Part shown: one piece after another, positions 50,781-64,000 of the stretch | Numbering within the stretch: position 1 is the first letter of the stretch | How the letters are laid out: every line of letters begins with the position of its first letter | Assembly (NCBI RefSeq): GCF_000165425.1 | Contig: NW_001798958.1 | Coordinates: 155,370 to 219,369 of the forward strand | Direction: 5' to 3' | Source of the DNA: Paramecium tetraurelia | Lineage: Eukaryota; Ciliophora; Oligohymenophorea; Peniculida; Parameciidae | DNA: 64,000 nucleotides | The notes under the pieces: model-generated | The model's input: only the letters and a program-made list of their open reading frames with translations | Database searches by the model: none | Told to the model about the DNA's origin: nothing | Position numbers and translations under genes: made by a program

Positions 50781-51437
50781 TTAATAATTTATAAATTATT
50801 ATCAAAATTCTCATCTATAACTAATTGAATACTGTCATTTTGCAGCCAGTTTTATTTTATGAATAGAATTGATTTTTAAGAAACATAGAAACTTAAGTAA
50901 AATTAATAGAGATAATTAACTTCCTAATTTAATCATCTTTTCCCTTTTTGTCACATACCATATAACATAATACAATAATAATCTGCATTTTAAGTAGGAA
51001 CTTTATAAGTAGAATCAAATCACTTAAATTTTAAGAAGAATAATATTTTAGTATTATTCAAATTGTGTTATCTACTTTACTGTTTGACGATAACTACTTA
51101 TAAATTTATTCATATGTCGTATGCATAAGCTTAATTACAATGAAATCATTCTTCATTCTGATTTCTTAGTTGAGCTTATTAATTGAAAATATTAATTTGA
51201 ATAGAAGAAGAGATCTAAAGATGAGTTTAGTACTTTATATTATATACAATTGACTTTCTAAATTCTCTTTTTAACTAAAGATTAAAGACTCTAAGTCATC
51301 AATCCAATCAATATTATTATTTTATTATATATATAATTAATAAAAATAAATATATTTAATTAATAATTAAATAATCGCGCTAATTTCTTGATATTGTGCT
51401 CCAAGGCGGAAAGAATTAATAATAAATATTATTAAAC
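50781..51437. other. Divergent intergenic region
   Basis: 657 nt between the PEX22-like gene (-) and CDT1 (+), both of which start here. Very AT-rich, with runs of alternating TA near 51330 and 51350. No gene seen. Confidence 0.55.
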
Positions 51438-52564
51438 ATGAAAAATAAAAACATCAATGTTGCTCCTGACCTTAATCAAATGCTTCAAAAGAAAGTTAAA
51501 CTTTGCGAAGATAGTCAATGCACTACTCTTTTTAATGAGAACTCTAATTCTGTTGAATCTTTCCCTACCTTATCAAAAATAGCATCGAAATATCTGAGTA
51601 GACCATCTCTTAGAGAAAGATTTTAATTAATTAATGAGACTGGAAACCTATAAGCAAGCAAATATTATTCTTTAATTTAAATCTTATCAGCTATTGACAC
51701 TCAGTTATTATTCCTTAAATAAAGAGTATTATTATATCTAATTTTAGAGAGAATCCTTATTTTGGCCAAATATTGTAAAAAGTTGCTATGACTCTACTTA
51801 GCTCTAAGTTACTACTAGATAACTTTTAGAAATCTTAGCGGTGTGGTAATAAAGCTATGTCATAAATTGGGAAAAATTTGAGAAGTAAAATGGAAATTAC
51901 GAACTTCTGTTCAAATTCCCTGATAAATAATTGCCTAACTCTCAAGAATTGAATTCAAGAAAAGAATAGTTTAAGGAGAAGCTTGAAACCTATTTACAAA
52001 TTAATGGAGATTACATAGAACCATACAAATTACCCTAAAAACCATCACTTTGTAATCCCAACATTAAATAAGAAACAAATCAATAAGTTAAAAATGATTC
52101 TGTACAATTTAGTTAATTCATTAACATTTCCAGAATATTTTAAGATAAGGAAACATCAAATGAATCTAAGCCACTATCCAATGTATCTTAAAAACTAATT
52201 GATAAACTGAGAGAAAGGAAACTATAAGAAAAATAAAAGTAAGAAGAATCCCAAGATGACAAATAGTTATCCTCAAAAAAACAACAAGTCTTAATTGCTA
52301 CTATGCTACATCAATACTATTAATAAAGAGATGTATCTAATATGTTCTTCAGTAATGTACTTAAATATATTCATGAACGCAATTCAAATGTTCTTATGAG
52401 TAATGAATAAATAAAAACAATGATAAGTATCTATTGTAATCTATTTAGTCAACCTTACTTAATCTGTTGATAATTGGCTCCAATTAATTGATAATTCTGG
52501 AGGGTAAATTCTTAGATTAAACAAAGAAATTGATTTACCAAATATTATCAACTAATTACAATGA
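51438..52564 (+). CDS. CDT1: DNA replication licensing factor CDT1
   Basis: 360 aa with introns of 22 nt (near 51730-51751) and 22 nt (near 52428-52449). The geminin-binding winged-helix region begins at residue ~70 with YYSLIQILSAIDTQLLFLKQ and continues PNIVKSCYDSTQLQVT, LLEILAVW and YELLFKFPDK. The C-terminal MCM-binding winged helix holds KLIDKLRERK, QQVLIATMLHQYYQQRDV and a final INLTQSVDNWLQLI, IDLPNIINQL. CDT1 loads MCM2-7 at origins in G1. The protein is shorter than animal CDT1 (~550 aa), with a reduced N-terminus, and no PIP degron is evident. Confidence 0.85.
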
Positions 52565-52696
52565 ATAAATTTATATGATCTCTAGCTTAAGTATTTTTTT
52601 AAATTTAATATCTAAAATTGCATTATAATATAATAGAAATTTATTAATTAATATATAAAATATTTGATTTAGTTTCTTCAATATAAAACAAAAAAG

Positions 52697-53042
52697 ATGG
52701 ATTCAACTAGATTTGGATATATTTATGATAATTCTGACGCCGTTAGTTAAACATAATCATGGAGTACAGATGATGCCAGTGGCAGAAGTTCAGTCTAAGA
52801 TTTGACAGAGGAAATCAATAATAATCTGGAAAACAGAATTTGCCAATATTTGAGCGATTTGTGCATTGAAACATTCACAAGCCCCACTCTTAAGGAGGAT
52901 AACTATAATCATTTCCTAAAATAAAGGATCGTAAGACATTTAAAAATATCTATAGTTTAAAAGTTTTGACGCTTTCGTGCCAAACAAAGAAAATAGTATA
53001 CTTTTGAAGAAAAGAAAGCAACACATCAAATTAGGAGAATGA
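52697..53042 (+). CDS. Small hypothetical protein
   Basis: 106 aa with a canonical 25-nt intron (52931-52955). It starts MDSTRFGYIYDNSDAVSQTQ, a Ser/Thr/Asp-rich stretch, then EINNNLENRICQYLSDLCIE and, after the intron, FKSFDAFVPNKENSILLKKR with a basic end. The tail could bind a phosphatase or be a nuclear signal, but no family is recognised. It starts 132 nt after the CDT1 stop. Confidence 0.6.
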
Positions 53043-53221
53043 TTTTTACTTTACTCTATATATAAGTTTGTATATAAATTTATTTTCATTAGTATTATAA
53101 AATTAAAATGAATAAATCAGAATTTGTTCTATTTTCTTGATCTATATTATTCTTACTTAAATTAAGTAAGAATAAGCATATTAAATTTAATTAAATTTTA
53201 TCATATTTAATTAGGAATTAA

Positions 53222-53479
53222 ATGGGATGCATTTAAAGTTAAAACAAATTGAAAACACATCAAAAGGCTACTTAACCAGTTGAAAAGCATGCAATTTACA
53301 AATGCTATTACACTAACACATTATATATAAATGAAATAGGACAAAAGTATCAGATCATTCGAGAAGGCAAAAGGTTAACTAAAGTGCCAATTTTGAAAAG
53401 ATTATAATAAAATCCACTATACCTCAAAAGGACTAGTTCATAATCAGATTTGAGCATCCAATCCAAAAGTACTTTCTGA
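53222..53479 (+). CDS. Small probable N-myristoylated protein
   Basis: 85 aa, no introns, starting MGCIQSQNKLKTHQKATQPV. The Met-Gly-Cys start, followed by Ser/Thr and basic residues, fits N-myristoylation plus palmitoylation and membrane attachment. The rest is basic and Tyr-rich (YKCYYTNTLYINEIGQKY) and ends in a Ser/Gln-rich tail. No domain recognised. Confidence 0.62.
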
Positions 53480-54439
53480 ACTTTAAATTCCTATGAGTTT
53501 TTATCAGCCACATAATTTACTTTTATAAATAATTCTATAAAAAGAAAATAATTTTTAATAATTAATTATCGAGTCAATTTCATTCTTCTTCCCAAGGTCC
53601 TATCTGTATGTCTTAAAAGGAATTGTTAATTTTATTTTAAATCGTTGATAGTTTTCGAGGATATTGTACGGAGTAGATTTTTTTCTCTCTGCAAGAACCC
53701 ATGAAAGGTTTGGTTAATGGTTAAGACTGTTTTATAATTAGACTTTTGAAAATTGCTGATTGTTAATAGTTTTCTTTCTATTGAAAGATCTTTGCTTTAT
53801 TTTGGATTATGAATTTAATTAATGAGGATTGTTTATTAGTTGTAATTATGGTTTTACTAGTTTTTAATACTTTTTTTGTTTATTGTTATATGTCAGTCTT
53901 AAAACTTTATTGATTTTCAATTAGTTTGCATAATTGTTATAAGTTTTCATCAATATGTATCACATGTAAATTCGGGAATGGCTTCTATTCACGTTGAAGC
54001 TGAAGTTTAATTTATTTCTTGGAATTCAACATAATTTTATTACTCTATGAATTTTTTTATTTTTATTTAAAAATGTAAAAATTCGCAGATAATTCATCAT
54101 AGAAATGGTTTATGTAGTATATGGACTTCATAATCAAAAAGGAGATATATATTAATAGGAAAATTTGAGATTAATGGATAAACTTTGGATTTGGACTTTG
54201 AACGTAATAGTATATTGTTTATTGTTTTATGCCATGTAAATGTCACCAGAAAACTACTATTTCAAAATTAATACAATGCCATCATCGGATAACATGATAT
54301 TAATTTTTATAAAATTAAGAAAGTCATAAAAATTATTATGCAAATTTCCAAGGTCGAATTTGGTTTATATTCTATATTTCATCTTCAGATTCCATAAATA
54401 TTGGATTTTAACCCATCGAATATGATTATATGATTATTA
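53480..54439. other. Intergenic region, no gene resolved
   Basis: 960 nt between two plus-strand genes. Part of it (53640-54060) is unusually T- and G-rich on the plus strand. A ~75-codon plus-strand open frame lies at about 53828-54049, with a hydrophobic, weakly protein-like translation, and a shorter one near 53677. I cannot show either is coding. It may be a gene remnant plus the promoter of the DOMON gene. Confidence 0.4.
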
Positions 54440-55422
54440 ATGGCTTAAATAACAAATAAGATTTTAACTCTTAGTCTAATTTTAGTATATGCTTCAGCAT
54501 AAATTTAATTGAATACTTCCACCGAAAATTCTGTCGAAAAGTATTTAATCACATCAACAGAGTAGTTGGTTGTCATAGGATTCGAAGGATAATAAGTATG
54601 ATTTTAGCAATACCAATGTAGGAAGTTAGAGATTACATATTTTGTAGATTGAAAGAATGTGTATGTGAAGACATGATTTCTATAGGACAAAGAAGCCACC
54701 CTAAGCTAAATTAAATCTAATCAACTGTAAATGTTGAATGCTTTGATGAAAACAAAATTCAATTTGAAAGAAAAGAGAATGGTTACCAACCTTATGTTTG
54801 GAACAACAAGCCTCAAGAAGTAGAATCTAGACCTTATTAATCTCAAAAAAGAATAACATAAGCTAATACAGTAGCTTACACAGATAGTGATATGACATCC
54901 TCAATCACAGTAGGCTCATAATTGGAATTGAAGTGGAAATTTAACACAGATGACACAATAGAGATGTGCGTATGCTTGAATAAGAAGGCATGGGTAGGAA
55001 TAGGATTTGGCAGTGGGGTATTTATAATTATATTGATTTAGATGAACGGAGTAGACATGTTTGCTATAAACATTATAGATGGGGCTGCTGAATTACTCGA
55101 TTTATACTCTACACGTGAAGATACTCCTCCAACTGATGCAACATAGGATATTTCATTAATTTCTTCAAGCATAACAGACTCTGCAGTAAAAGCTAGAATT
55201 AAAAGAAAATTGAATACAGGGGATTCAAAAGATGCTGTTTTAGCCAAAGGATCCACTTATACTTGGAGTTATGCAAGTTCTTCATCTCTCGTGATGGAAG
55301 ATCATAAGAATAATGTTGGTGAGTTTAAAATTACTCTAAGCGAGTCAGGATCCTAATAAGTTAGTCAAGGCTATTTATTGCAGTTGGTCTTTGGACTAAT
55401 AGCACTTAATCTAATTATTTGA
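54440..55422 (+). CDS. DOMON-domain surface protein, GPI-type
   Basis: 310 aa with introns of 26 nt (near 54599-54624) and 24 nt (55018-55041). A signal peptide (MAQITNKILTLSLILVYASA) is followed by a Cys-containing region (IFCRLKECVCEDMI), then a DOMON domain: LELKWKFNTDDTIEMCVCL, KKAWVGIGFGSGM, VDMFAINIIDGAAELLDLYS. It ends in a hydrophobic tail (GYLLQLVFGLIALNLII) that fits GPI attachment. DOMON domains bind haem or sugars; the haem-ligand Met and His pair cannot be fixed by eye. It is probably on the cell surface. Confidence 0.85.
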
Positions 55423-55692
55423 ATTAAAAATGTATTCATATTCACATATAATATGTTTAATTTTATTAATTTAATATCTGTTAACCATTAATTAAATTTG
55501 ACCTTTTGTGAATTTCTAAAATATTACTTTTTGGATTAATCTTCTATTTCAGTATTTAGGCTTGAGATACTAATTCTTTGAATAATACTACATTTCTCCC
55601 TTAATATGATTAAATTTAATTTATTTGGTTTGTTTGATCTAACTATATTCTAAAAATATATTAGCATTCAATTCAATTATTTTATTAATAAA

Positions 55693-56679
55693 ATGAAACG
55701 ATAAAATTCTGCTAATGGTACCGGAAGTCCAAGTCGATATTTCTCAACGACCTAGAATTAATTTACAGACATACTTAAGTAGATCACATAAAATTGCAAT
55801 AATAAACCAGTCAAAAAGGCACTTAGTCCAAATCAAAATGGGTAATTGCAAAAGCGAATTAAAACCTAAACTAGTTGCTCAAAATTAGCAAATCAATACA
55901 ATTTTAATAAAAAAGCTAGTTCAAGTGTTCCTAAAAACAGAATAGAGTATTTTACTATACAAGAATAAATTGGATCTGGGAAATTTGGTAAAGTTTATAA
56001 ATGTATTTTAAACTCAACCAAGAAAGTTTATGCAATAAAGATGATTGACAAACAACAATTAAAGAAGAATTAAATGAATCAATAGTTGCAAAGAGAAGTG
56101 ACTATTTAATAAATGTTAAGGCATCCAAACATAATTCAGTTAACCGAATTTTTTGAGACAACGACTAATTATTGTTTAGTGATGGAATATGCTAATGGAG
56201 GAACCTTATTTTAATCATTGATGAGATAAAATAATAAAAGGTATTCAGAACCTGCTGCTTCAAATATGATAAAACAAGTTGCTTTAGCAATATAATAAAT
56301 GCAAAAATAATCCATCATTCACAGAGATCTAAAACCAGAAAATATATTATGGTGTGATGGAATGCTTAAAATTAGTGATTTCGGTTGGTCAATTCAGGAC
56401 AAAAAAGAAAGAGATACTCTCTGCGGAACAATAGACTATTTACCTCCAGAAATGGTCTATGGATAATCATATGACAATTCAATTGATTTATGGTCATTAG
56501 GAGTCTTAACCTTTGAATTAACAACAGGTAAGACTCCCTTCTAAATTCAAGAAGGATTTGCATTGTAATTTCCAGACCATTTGTCTGGAGACGTAAAAGA
56601 TTTAATGAAGGGATTATTGACAGATAAAAAAAACAGGAAATCGATAGATTGGGTATTAAACCATGTTTGGTTATGTTGA
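55693..56679 (+). CDS. Aurora-type Ser/Thr kinase
   Basis: 328 aa, no introns. A basic, Gln/Asn/Ser-rich head of ~85 residues leads into the kinase domain: [13 protein letters not shown] (Gly loop), [46 protein letters not shown] and [19 protein letters not shown]. The DFGWS motif and the activation segment TLCGTxDYLPPEM are diagnostic of Aurora kinases, with the activating Thr present. Auroras act in spindle function and chromosome segregation; in a ciliate they may serve micronuclear mitosis or basal bodies. The end at NHVWLC is slightly shorter than in animals. Confidence 0.93.
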
Positions 56680-56762
56680 TACTATATAATATTCTTTATA
56701 AATTAGATATCAAAATTTTTAATTCCTATATTTTAAATATCATATCCATACTAAACTCTACC

Positions 56763-57642
56763 GTTGCTCATCCATTAGTTCAACAAAAATTCGATAATTT
56801 ATTTGTATTGATAACATAATAACAAAACTATAGGCCTAAACTTTAAAGAAGACATAAGAAAACATCTATAATTCTGAAAGCATTAGGAAAATAATGTATC
56901 ATTAAGAGATGTTTTTAACCACAAAATCGTTTGGTATAAAATTTTTATCAAGATCGATTTGCTCCAGCTTTTATGAGAAGAAGCTATCTATTTTTTTTGG
57001 AATGTATGTATACTAATTTTCATTTGCTTTCATATGTGAATACCCCAGAATATACAATATATGCTAATCGATATCAACATGACCCTAGATATATTGACTA
57101 TTCCGTTGAGTTACCTAAAATCAAAAATCAAATTTTAGAATTAGAAGTTGGTTGGTATATAGAAAATCTGACAAATTATCTGGAAATTGAAAACAAAGAA
57201 GAATGTCCATCTTATTTAAACCTGTTTTAGAGTAAGATCCAAAAAAGCCCTTCATAAGCGCACAGTCATTAATCACGCATTAGAACATTTAGAAGCTATC
57301 GCTGCAAAAATCTACTTAGATAATGCTAAAGATTTTATAAAGATATAGAACGCTATTCGTGGTGTTTGGCTGGAATGGTCACTCTATTAAATTAAGAAGA
57401 ACAAGATCCTTTTCAATAAAATGGAATATATCAAAGATGGTAGAACACTAGAATTACAATCTAATAAACAAACCCATAACAATGACATTAATTTTCTAAA
57501 AAAGTTTAAAATCTTATAATTTCTAAACAATTAAAATTATTCTTTTTCTAGAGTACATGAGGCTAAAAACACAGGTAATTTTATTTTTTGTTCGATGTTG
57601 CCCATCCACATTACTCAAGATATTGTATTGATTCTGCATTGA
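56763..57642 (+). CDS. Unresolved gene, possibly broken
   Basis: Protein-like plus-strand sequence is present throughout but shifts frame. One part covers about 56763-56970 (HPLVQQKFDNLF, a 28-nt intron at 56806-56833, then QENIYNSESIRKIMYHQEMF). A second covers 56940-57235 (FAPAFMRRSYLFFLECMYTN, YANRYQHDPRYIDYSVELPK). A third covers 57235-57642 (KALHKRTVINHALEHLEAIA, IRGVWLEWSLYQIKKNKILF). I found no short introns that connect the second and third parts. No family recognised. It is either a gene with sequence errors or a young pseudogene. Confidence 0.45.
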
Positions 57643-57834
57643 AAACAAATTTTATATAAATATAAATGAGATACTATTATTAAATTTATTATTCTTTCTT
57701 TAGTATTTTGCTATTTTCATGTTCAAAGTCGAATAATCATTATAATCTAGACTATATACTTAAATTCTGCTGCCTTGCTCAGATAACATTATAAAATTTT
57801 TATATTTGAATTTGAGTTATAAATTGAATATTAA

Positions 57835-58799
57835 ATGACAACGAATTGGCAAGAAAACCATGTAAAGAATATTACTAGTATTTTAAGGTACCAATAAAAT
57901 TAAAATTGAATGATGATGATGATTCTTTTGAAGAAGAAATAGGTAATACCAAATTGTTTAAGTTATAGATAGATTGAGATAGTAAAAAGAAATGCAACAA
58001 AAATTAAAATAACAGTAAGCAGCTATTTATGATCATAATAAAAAGGTAATGAAATAATCAACATAGGCTGAATAATAAAGATAACAAATTGTTAAGGACA
58101 TCCTCCCAAAACACAAAGGATTATAACTAGCCTATGATTATGACGGAACTTTTATGTTAGCTAAAGATTTCACATAAGTAAAAAATAATTAGAGAGCACC
58201 TGAAATTCGGTACTTATTCAGCAATATATCAAAGTAAGATTACTTAAGTAGATACTGTATTTTAACCATAGAAACCTGTTTAATAAGCAGTTATAGAAAA
58301 TGAAAAAGTGAAAAAAGAATAGCTACGATAATCAAAGGCAAAAACTAATCCTCCATAAATCTTTGAAGCATCTATTTAGAAACCATTTGATGGTTTCACA
58401 CCGAATCAAGGAGTGAAATTAATTTATTAAGATTAAAATTAAGAAATTGTAAGGCAATAAGACATTTAAAATTGGGGTGATGGATAGAGAATGACAAAAA
58501 AGTAATTTGAAGCTCTTAAAAACGAAGGTTTTAAACAGACAACATATTCGATGAAATAGTAGATGCTTTAAAAAATAAATTCAGACATTGTAGAGCAACA
58601 AGAGCCGAAAAATACACCGATTATAGCAGAATAAACCAATTAAATAAATGAGTTAAAGATCTCGCAGTCCTATACTAATTTAAAGTAACCTCAGACACAA
58701 AAAACAATTTAAAAAATCCCTTAGACAGCATAAAATAGAAAATAAGGAAGTAAAATTAATGTTGTTGATAAATAATTATTTGATCAATTACTTTCATGA
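57835..58799 (+). CDS. Gln-rich hypothetical protein
   Basis: 295 aa with introns of 26, 26 and 25 nt. An acidic start (LKLNDDDDSFEEEI) is followed by a Gln/Lys coiled coil (RLRQQKEMQQKLKQQQAAIY), a conserved-looking core (VKDILPKHKGLQLAYDYDG, FMLAKDFTQV) and a Gln/Lys/Pro-rich tail with FEASIQKPFDGFTPNQGVKL. There are no TM segments. The core reads like a domain shared by ciliate cytoskeletal proteins, but I cannot name it. Confidence 0.7.
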
Positions 58800-59465
58800 C
58801 TCTCTAATATCACATTCATTTATTAAATATATCAATATTTTATTTATATTTAATACATCATAGTCAGGTTAACCTTATAATATAATCAAATTGCCATGAG
58901 AGACCTTACACTTCTGATTATTATACTCTATAATATTTTTATTTTCAGTAAAATATTATTTTAACACCTATTGTTTAATGATTTGAGATTATTTAAATGA
59001 TATGAATATTTATTACCGTAAACCATAGTCATTTATTTAGTATATTGAAGTAAATATATATATCGAAAATAAAGATAATGATTTCCAGAATGAATTACAT
59101 ATGTGTAATTTATATGAAATAGAAATATTTTACTAAACAAAAAGAAGAATTTCCTATAATATAAAAAATAGTTTATTACTTTAGTTTTACTGAATCATTA
59201 TGATAAAGCAATCAATTAGTAGTTTACTAGAAATGACTTATGCAGTATTAATGTTCCAAGGTTATTTTCTACCTAAATACAATCTGCTTTTATGTAAGCC
59301 AATCTGATATTTATTAATAATTTAAGTCATCAAATGAAATAGTTAAAGAACAATGTTAAGAAGTAATAAATTGGAAATTTTCTTCAAGATTAACAAGAAG
59401 AATAACCAGAATTAAGTTAGAGTTAATGAATAATAATTGGCAATGTTTATTAAAATTAATTACAA
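58800..59465. other. Convergent intergenic region
   Basis: 666 nt between the 3' ends of the Gln-rich gene (+) and RER1 (-). AT-rich, with no supported gene. It is long for a convergent spacer compared with the 5 nt at 39698-39702. Confidence 0.55.
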
Positions 59466-60036
59466 TCATCTCTTTGAGAAATCTCCCCAACTATATCCAT
59501 ATTTCTGCATGTGCTTAAGATATTTTTTAAAAGTTATGATCGTAACCAAAATGAAATAGCTAAACAAGAACGGCCAATAGACTGGAAGATCAAATATTAC
59601 AAAGTATGTTGCAAGATTTGATAGGATTAGAGCACTGGTAATTTATTCCCATAATTAAATTTCAGGCATTGATCTAATTAGAGGTCTGTCGTCATTATGC
59701 TGAGGGAGTTAGACTTAATGGGATATTTGAAAGAATTACTATCGACATCTTCATCTTCGTCTTCAATATCAGGAAGCCCTAATGGTGTATAGTATCTTAA
59801 GAAGGAGTAAACTATTTAGATTCCGAGCATATAGGACACGACAAAATAACTTTAGGTTTCAATAAGTCTGCTAATGTAATATATGAGTAAAAGGAGACAA
59901 AATCCCCATCTTTTTCCTGGATGCATAATCCATCTATAAATCAATGAGTAGAATAGTACTTGTCTATGACCCTTCTATACTTTAATGAGTATTTGTGATA
60001 TACTCTAGTGTATGCAGGATCAGTGTCAGAATTCAT
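59466..60036 (-). CDS. RER1: RER1, ER/Golgi retrieval receptor
   Basis: 172 aa with two 26-nt introns (TAG acceptor after VIDK, AAG acceptor after EDVDI). It follows RER1 along its length: RVYHKYSLKYRRVIDKW, TM segments near WGFCLLLLIYYIS and FVVSYMLGIQIVYSFLRYYT, the acidic loop LPDIEDEDED, then DRPLIRSMPEIQLWEQ, ALILSNLATYFVIFDLPVYW and the C-terminal ITFKKYLKHMQKYGYSW. RER1 sits in early Golgi membranes and returns escaped or unassembled ER membrane proteins through COPI. Four TM segments are expected and seen. Confidence 0.95.
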
Positions 60037-60172
60037 TTGAGTTTATTTAATTAAAAATGTATTTGAGATTTCCACAAAGGAATTGCAGAAATCAATAATA
60101 TTAATAAAACATTATGTAGAAAAAAGAAAATTAATATTGATGGTTGCGTTAATAACAAAATTTGAATGTTTT

Positions 60173-61605
60173 TCAAAGAACTTGTTATTAATCATTCTCT
60201 TATCCAAATTGTGGGACATTATTTTGCTTTTAATTAATAGCCGACTTGACATTTTCATAACCACCGGTACTTAAGATAGGTGGTAACAACTAATAATCAA
60301 ATCCCCCTCCCCCACATTGAGCATAATCCAACCCTTTTTCTTCAACTTCTGGAGTCACATTTAGCAATCCCAATATCTTTAATACAAATATCACAATTGC
60401 ATGCAATACGACAGACCATCCTAACCAAACTACAGTACCTAGGAGTTGAATTCCCCATTATTTAGCTCCATGTCCATAAAATATTCCTTTTTCTGTATTA
60501 AACCACCCTGGAAATTGAGCACCAATTAGACCACACCCTCCATGTATTGGAAAAGCATCAACTGGATCGTCAACTTTAAATTTATGCATTAAGATTCCGA
60601 ATCCCCAATATGTCAAACCTCCCAAAATTCCAATTACAAAGGCAGCCCATAATTCAATTCCATCACAAGAGCCAGTTACTGCAACCAATCCTGCCAAATT
60701 TCCATTGCATATCATTACTAAACTGAACTTGCTCTTCTCATTTCTATTTTTATAGTAGTGTAAAACCATTAATGTTAATCCTCCTGAAGCTCCTGCTATG
60801 ATTGTATTCGTTGTAGCTCTTCCTGCAGCATAAGCCATTGTACCTGACAAGGCAGTGGTACTTCCAGCATTGAAAAATATCCAACATGTGTAAAGTGAAA
60901 GAGTAGATAAACAAATATATGTTGTATTGCTTGGATTAAATTCATTTGCATATTTTTCATTCCATCTGTTTTTCCTTGCTCCTAACATTACTGTCAACAC
61001 CAATGCTCCCAATGCAGACATAAAGTGAATTGTACCGCTACCAGCCAAATCAATATAGCCTAGATCTTGAAGCCAACCTCCTCCCCAAGTCCAATGAGCA
61101 CAAATTGGATAAATAAACGAAGAAAATGCTACGCTCAAAAAGCAATAACCGATAATTGACATTCTTTCCACTGCTCCTCCAGATACGATACTATTAGCTG
61201 CAGCTCCAACTGACGTTTACAAAACTTATATATAACTTATAATTGTGTACCCCAATGAGAGTAATGCTTAGTTCCAGCAAAATTACTTCCAGCATAGAAG
61301 TCTGTCCCAGCAAATTTTCCAGATCCCATGCAAATTCCATATCCAACCTAATATATTAACATTCAATTTACAAGCCACCAGCAAATGACAGCAATACATG
61401 TATTTAGATAGACTTTTATCATAATTGATTACATATTTTTATATCTTACACACCCACCCTCTAAAAATGCAAATCCAAGTTGCATCAACAAAACAACAAT
61501 CCTAATCTATTTTATAAGTATATACCCTGCAAATTAAGTCCAAAAATAGTCTATTGTATTTTCTAACAATCCCAATTTGTCTTCAACTGAAAAATCTGTT
61601 GACAT
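60173..61605 (-). CDS. Ammonium transporter (AMT/Rh family)
   Basis: 452 aa with introns of 24, 24 and 26 nt near the 5' end. About eleven TM segments. It starts MSTDFSVEDKLGLLENT, then TM1 with FAGIVVLLMQLGFAFLEGG, CIAVICWWLVGYGICMGSG, SIVSGGAVERMSIIGYCFLS, FIYPICAHWTWGGGWLQDLG, DLAGSGTIHFMSALGALVL and DPVDAFPIHGGCGLIGAQFP. The two His of the pore are seen in GTIHFM and FPIHGG. The Gln/Asn-rich tail is probably cytosolic. It takes up ammonium across the plasma membrane. It lies 136 nt upstream of RER1 on the same strand. Confidence 0.96.
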
Positions 61606-61756
61606 ATTAAATAATATATCGAAGTTAATTTTTAATTCAATAAGGATTAATACTCATAAAGTTTATAATGATAGTGTATCTGTATATATCAACATTCTTA
61701 TAGAAATATTACCCTAAACCAAGGCATTTATTTTATATATATATTTTAAATTATAA

Positions 61757-64000
<2,244 letters not shown>

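Overview
The window is AT-rich protein-coding DNA from a ciliate macronucleus, most likely Paramecium. Long conserved reading frames run through TAA and TAG, which stand where relatives have Gln, and end only at TGA. Nearly every gene is cut by introns of about 18-36 nt that begin GTA and end in AG. Once these are removed the families join in frame: RPL12, ATG8, RER1, WASHC3, an ammonium transporter, PKG, CDT1. I saw no rRNA, tRNA, CRISPR, transposon or virus-like element.

Layout. 1-3.2 kb: end of a Cys-rich protein gene, then two overlapping minus-strand genes of unknown function. 3.2-10.3 kb (+): ankyrin-anoctamin, SCP/FCP1-type phosphatase, RING-H2 membrane protein, ribosomal protein uL11 (RPL12). 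10.3-14.6 kb (-): a helix-turn-helix protein, a decayed coding stretch, and a short acyl-CoA-synthetase-like protein. 15.7-21.3 kb (+): a multi-pass PAS-type membrane protein and an SR splicing protein (RRM plus zinc knuckle). 21.5-24.0 kb (-): a secreted or surface protein. 24.4-27.4 kb (+): a membrane hybrid histidine kinase that carries coding breaks. 27.6-36.5 kb (-): a two-TM protein, a C2H2 zinc-finger protein, a probable N-myristoylated protein, a large GPI-type Cys-rich surface protein and a possible CFAP20-like protein. 37.5-39.7 kb (+): a two-TM sensor-like protein and a small gene. 39.7-43.6 kb (-): PKG, ATG8 and a zinc-binding repeat protein. 44.3-46.0 kb (+): kelch plus coiled coil. 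46.0-50.8 kb (-): EF-hand, small basic protein, WASHC3, MORN, SF-assemblin and a PEX22-like protein, very tightly packed. 51.4-58.8 kb (+): CDT1, two small genes, DOMON protein, Aurora-type kinase, an unresolved gene and a Gln-rich protein. 59.5-61.6 kb (-): RER1 and an ammonium transporter. 61.8 kb to the end (+): a second PKG, cut by the window edge.

These are mostly housekeeping, membrane-traffic, cytoskeletal and signalling genes of a free-living ciliate, and the order shows no operon-like functional grouping. The points most worth a second look are: the ankyrin-anoctamin fusion; the 8-nt, 4-nt and near-zero spacings between some genes; the histidine kinase with an in-frame TGA and a frame break; the two PKG paralogues, one with DMG in place of DFG; the truncated acyl-CoA-synthetase-like protein; and several gene-poor stretches that hold remnants of coding frames. 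Gene ends and introns were worked out by eye. Where all introns of a gene are given, the spliced length is a multiple of three unless stated.
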